Source: Candidatus Nitrosopolaris rasttigaisensis (GTDB lineage: Archaea > Thermoproteota > Nitrososphaeria > Nitrososphaerales > Nitrososphaeraceae). Taken from it: 15,816 bases of DNA. Position numbers and translations under genes: made by a program. Of the stretch, positions 12,880-15,816 are shown piece after piece. Under the pieces are notes generated by a model. It had not been told where the DNA came from, made no database searches, and worked only from the letters and a program-made list of their open reading frames with translations. Position 1 is the first letter of the stretch. The number at the start of each line of letters is the position of its first letter. Location: NCBI GenBank assembly GCA_933226995.1, contig CAKOFP010000323.1, positions 1 to 15,816 on the forward strand, in the 5' to 3' direction.

Positions 12880-13085
12880 GTATTCTATACCTGCACATAA
12901 ACCCTAAAAATGGTTTCGGGTTAAATTCAAGAATCAGCTAAGCTACCACATGATATTATCATTTAGCTCGGGAAGCAATCTAGTAAGCCATGCCAGATCC
13001 ATCTAGGAACCTTAGAACAATCAACAAATAATAGACGATATGAACTACTCTTCCTAAATCAATATTAGAAATATCTTGTAGGGTA
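12880..13085. other. Intergenic region upstream of NDH-2 and downstream of polB2-like gene
   Basis: This 206-bp gap contains the presumed NDH-2 promoter: minus-strand CATTTTTAGGG around 12902-12912, about 25-33 bp before the ATG at 12879. The rest shows no gene or strong terminator. Confidence 0.35.
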
Positions 13086-15443
13086 TTAGACAACGACAGT
13101 CAATCCAAAAGGTTCTATAACCGAATTGCATGTTTCCGCAAGTAATTCCATATATCTTCTTACATCATAAGAAGTAGTAGTATTTTCATTTATCAGCTCG
13201 ATAGGAATAGCCCTCTTATTTTTAGACTGCGTTTCATAATAATCGGTTATAACATACTCTAAAATCTCTCCTGCTTTCAGAGATTTACCTTCAACATCCA
13301 GAAGATGTATTGAATTGCTTTCAACTGTGTTCCTTTTTTGATATTCTTTTGAATTCTTCGAAATTCTTTTAGTGAATACCAATTCTTCAAAAGGGATTTT
13401 GCTTTGCTTTAGAAGCTGTACATATTTTTGAAAAGTTCCATTCACCTTTGGCATCAATGCTTTAACCTCTCCGATATTCTTACCTTTACCTTTAGACATT
13501 ACTTCTAGAATTTCCTGCTGAAATTTGGATAATAACATAGGCGTATCATGTCTTCTAGCTTCTATTCCTCTTATTTTTAAACAGCCATCTTCAAATACTC
13601 CAAAGTAACGGTTTGCTACAGGTAGAGCATTGTTTACCTTAGAATGTACAAATGCAATCCATTTGTACTTCCCTTCAAATGGTATTGTAAAGCCTGTCTT
13701 CTGTTCTATTGATCTTTGCAATCTTGCATAGTTCTCCTCATCTTGCATCATATTTGTTATTTTTGTATTCCTTTTCCTCTTAACCCATATTGAATCTACA
13801 ATGCCATGCAGAACTCTAAATCCATGTCTTTCAGCTATCTTTACTGTTTGTAAAAGAATTTGTCGATCAAAGGCACATACGGCAATATGAGCATCAATCC
13901 TACCAAATTTTGCGTTATTAAATCCTAGATATCCAAAAGAAGTTACAAGAATCCACTTTAGCGAGTTCTGTCTTGCGTCATAAATCTCCTTTGATTGAGA
14001 ATCAATAGCAGAAGTAGAATTTTTTAATAATTCCTTGTACTTTGCTCGCTTTTCCAATACTATTCTTAAAGATGTCGGTACTATACCAGTTCTTTTCTCG
14101 CATATATTGTAGTGTAATTCAGGTACTCTTAGCTTAGAGTCTGGACAACAACTACATCGGATAGTTTCTGCAGACAGATTCTTTTTTAACATAATATTTG
14201 GATAAAGCGAAACAAAGTCAAATTCAGCAACCTGTTCATGTACTCCTATTTCAGGTTCAAAGATAAATCCACCTCTATCTGCGACAAGAAGATCCTCAAA
14301 GGTCTTCAGATGTTCGGCTAACGTTGGCTTCCAAGGTATTAAAATCTCTTTTTGTGTGGCATAATAAAACTGCAAACTACTCAAACACTTTCCTATCGAA
14401 GCTCTAGCTGCTGTATGAAGTGGCATCCTGCAAATTCTTGCAATTTCGTATAAACCTTGTAATCCAGAATCGTTCAAAATAAATGAGTTGTTGGTATCAA
14501 AATGTATTCTACCAAATAACCTGACAGTAGTTGGTTTAAAGTATATTCTTCCATATGAAAAATAAGATGTACCTCCTTTGTAATTTCTCTTCAATGACAT
14601 TGTTGGTTCTCTTCCCAGAATTAATGCTGTACCATTTTGTTCAGCTCTATGAATAAGATAAGGAAATGTAAAAGAATCGCCATCATCTGTGAATATAAAA
14701 TCTGGATCAATCTTCTTTGTTATCTCCGTTACAAATTCATCGATCATGTCGGCTTCTGATTCACTCTGAATTTCAACAATAGTGGCTTGGGAGTCTTGTT
14801 CTTCTTGTTTAATTAAAATCGATTCGATTTTATCAGTGTGTTTAGATATCTTTCCTTCTTTCTTTAGATTTAATTTCAGATGAACGGTTTTAAAATCTGG
14901 CACTTTGTAGTCCGTTGACCAGACATTATCTTTGATGTTCCAACTTGAACAATAACAACAGTTATTATTATTGAGTTTATAAAATGCAAGCGGAAAAATA
15001 TCGTGTTCATAGAAGTAAGATTGCGCTGGCGGTAAATCAACATTGTATAGTCTAAACTTTCCAATCCCATCACCATCAAGTCTTCTTTCAATATCTCTTG
15101 CTAACTTTAATGCTTTTGTAGAGTCTGACAATGTTAATTTCAGAACCTCAGACTTAGTATCATCTGTAATTCTTTCATATCGAGATACGAATTCGTGGTC
15201 TTTAATTAACCAACCATTATTATTATTATTTTCAGTCTGTTTTGCAACTATTACTGATAAGATTGACTTCAGATCTGACTTGTTATCCGCTGCAACATAA
15301 ATTGAATTACTCCAACTGTCTTCTAATCTGTTAGTATTACCATTCTTTTGCTTTACCCAAAAAACCATTTTATCACGTAGTGGATACGCATCAAACAACC
15401 ACCCCTCAACCAATTGGTTATATACATCCTTCCCGTCGTCCAC
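13086..15443 (-). CDS. Archaeal family-B DNA polymerase, PolB2-like (altered catalytic motifs)
   Basis: This 785-residue protein has the B-family order of exonuclease region then palm/fingers/thumb. Motif A is DFVSLYPNIM (409-418). Motif B is RQNSLKWILVTSFGYLGF (491-508). Motif C reads HGIVDS (546-551) where active enzymes have YxDTDS, so the first catalytic Asp is Val. In the exonuclease region DDGDSFTFPYL (253-263) stands where N-x3-F-D is expected, so a catalytic Asp is also missing, and no clear DIE motif was found. These features fit the PolB2 group, described as a conserved family with disrupted active sites, for which limited activity was later reported. Cys 430, 432, 433 and 448 may bind metal. 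A poly-Asn tract (72-76) comes from an AAT/AAC repeat. The start is GTG at 15443. It may act in damage tolerance or as an accessory factor. Confidence 0.85.
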   Translation of the reverse strand: MDDGKDVYNQLVEGWLFDAYPLRDKMVFWVKQKNGNTNRLEDSWSNSIYVAADNKSDLKSILSVIVAKQTENNNNNGWLIKDHEFVSRYERITDDTKSEVLKLTLSDSTKALKLARDIERRLDGDGIGKFRLYNVDLPPAQSYFYEHDIFPLAFYKLNNNNCCYCSSWNIKDNVWSTDYKVPDFKTVHLKLNLKKEGKISKHTDKIESILIKQEEQDSQATIVEIQSESEADMIDEFVTEITKKIDPDFIFTDDGDSFTFPYLIHRAEQNGTALILGREPTMSLKRNYKGGTSYFSYGRIYFKPTTVRLFGRIHFDTNNSFILNDSGLQGLYEIARICRMPLHTAARASIGKCLSSLQFYYATQKEILIPWKPTLAEHLKTFEDLLVADRGGFIFEPEIGVHEQVAEFDFVSLYPNIMLKKNLSAETIRCSCCPDSKLRVPELHYNICEKRTGIVPTSLRIVLEKRAKYKELLKNSTSAIDSQSKEIYDARQNSLKWILVTSFGYLGFNNAKFGRIDAHIAVCAFDRQILLQTVKIAERHGFRVLHGIVDSIWVKRKRNTKITNMMQDEENYARLQRSIEQKTGFTIPFEGKYKWIAFVHSKVNNALPVANRYFGVFEDGCLKIRGIEARRHDTPMLLSKFQQEILEVMSKGKGKNIGEVKALMPKVNGTFQKYVQLLKQSKIPFEELVFTKRISKNSKEYQKRNTVESNSIHLLDVEGKSLKAGEILEYVITDYYETQSKNKRAIPIELINENTTTSYDVRRYMELLAETCNSVIEPFGLTVVV

Positions 15444-15816
15444 GACAATTTGATAATAGATACATTTCAGGCAAGTACGGTAAAGTACGGTATCTAATAA
15501 AGCATACTAAAGATATAATTATACTGTCCAATTGAAGCATTGCTGCGAGACTGTGTTCGTAAGACCGAGCGTCTTGCCAGATAAGTAACACAAGAACTTT
15601 TAGATGCCAAGATAAACACTGAATTAGCGTTTAGGTGAATTTCCGCATCGTGCATATATCTGTCGTAATTCACTAAAATGATGAGACAAACTAAGACGAA
15701 AGATCGAACAAATTCAAACCTTCCAAGCATTAGAGCTAGCCTTAACGTAGAAGCATTGAAGTATTACTACCTTTGGTCCAACTCGTCTTGTAATAATAGT
15801 AATAACCTTGATAAGA
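15444..15816. other. Right-edge gap upstream of the polymerase gene
   Basis: Only the polymerase promoter region with its tandem repeat is recognisable. A 78-codon minus frame (15494-15730) exists, with a hydrophobic N-terminus, but it has no coding signature I trust. No RNA gene or mobile element was seen. Confidence 0.4.
15473..15492 (-). repeat. Perfect 10-bp tandem direct repeat upstream of the polymerase gene
   Basis: AAGTACGGTA occurs twice head to tail, 30-49 bp upstream of the polymerase GTG. This is the position of an activator or repressor site just behind an archaeal TATA box. The core GTACGGTA also occurs at about 3826-3833. The function is inferred from position only. Confidence 0.4.

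Noticed and set aside
15494..15730. 78-codon minus-strand frame with hydrophobic N-terminus
   Set aside because: Only the first 20 residues look like a membrane segment; the remainder has random composition, no promoter at the right place and no recognisable family.
1..15816. CRISPR arrays, tRNA or rRNA genes, insertion sequences
   Set aside because: No regularly spaced repeats, tRNA-like T-loop sequences, rRNA segments or transposase motifs were found on reading through the window.

Overview
The window looks like a chromosomal segment of an ammonia-oxidising thaumarchaeon, most likely a Nitrososphaerales / Nitrosocosmicus-like lineage. This is inferred from gene content and style: an active archaeal proteasome beta subunit, a PolB2-type archaeal family-B polymerase, an alternative NADH dehydrogenase, a C2H2 mini zinc-finger protein, archaeal TATA boxes about 25-30 bp upstream of start codons (near-leaderless genes), frequent TTG/GTG starts, AT-rich DNA and roomy intergenic gaps. 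No rRNA, tRNA, CRISPR array or intact transposon was recognised.

Layout. 1-64 (-): start of a probable Rieske ferredoxin running off the left edge. 362-673 (-): small Cys/His-rich hypothetical protein. 1201-2400 (+): a DCD (EVE/PUA-like) domain fused to a DNA-methylase-like domain, the most unusual architecture here. 2464-2690: a well-promoted but frameshifted small gene remnant. 2889-3359 (+): universal stress protein. 3843-5249 (-): SelD-like PurM-superfamily protein, divergent from a two-gene sulfate assimilation operon, APS reductase (5511-6254) and ATP sulfurylase (6263-7414).

7800-8063 (+): small hypothetical protein. 8065-8382 (+): an ORF whose second half is a C-terminal fragment of NDH-2. 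8513-9391 (+): a probable PD-(D/E)XK nuclease-fold protein whose frame stays open past a TGA to 9604. 9646-10314 (+): proteasome beta. 10558-10662 (+): 34-residue C2H2 zinc finger. 10960-11385 (-): membrane-anchored small protein, downstream of an NDH-2 gene (11403-12879, -) broken by one frameshift and one in-frame TAG. 13086-15443 (-): PolB2-like DNA polymerase with altered catalytic motifs. The right edge (15444-15816) holds only a tandem repeat and no convincing gene.

How the parts relate. The sat-cysH pair activates sulfate to APS and reduces it to sulfite, and the divergent SelD-like gene shares its intergenic region. Two NDH-2 relatives, one interrupted and one reduced to a C-terminal stub, suggest turnover of paralogous respiratory dehydrogenases. 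The candidate new biology is the DCD-methylase fusion (possible modified-base sensing coupled to methylation) and the orphan PD-(D/E)XK protein with its in-frame TGA. All functional statements come from reading motifs by eye; no database search was run.
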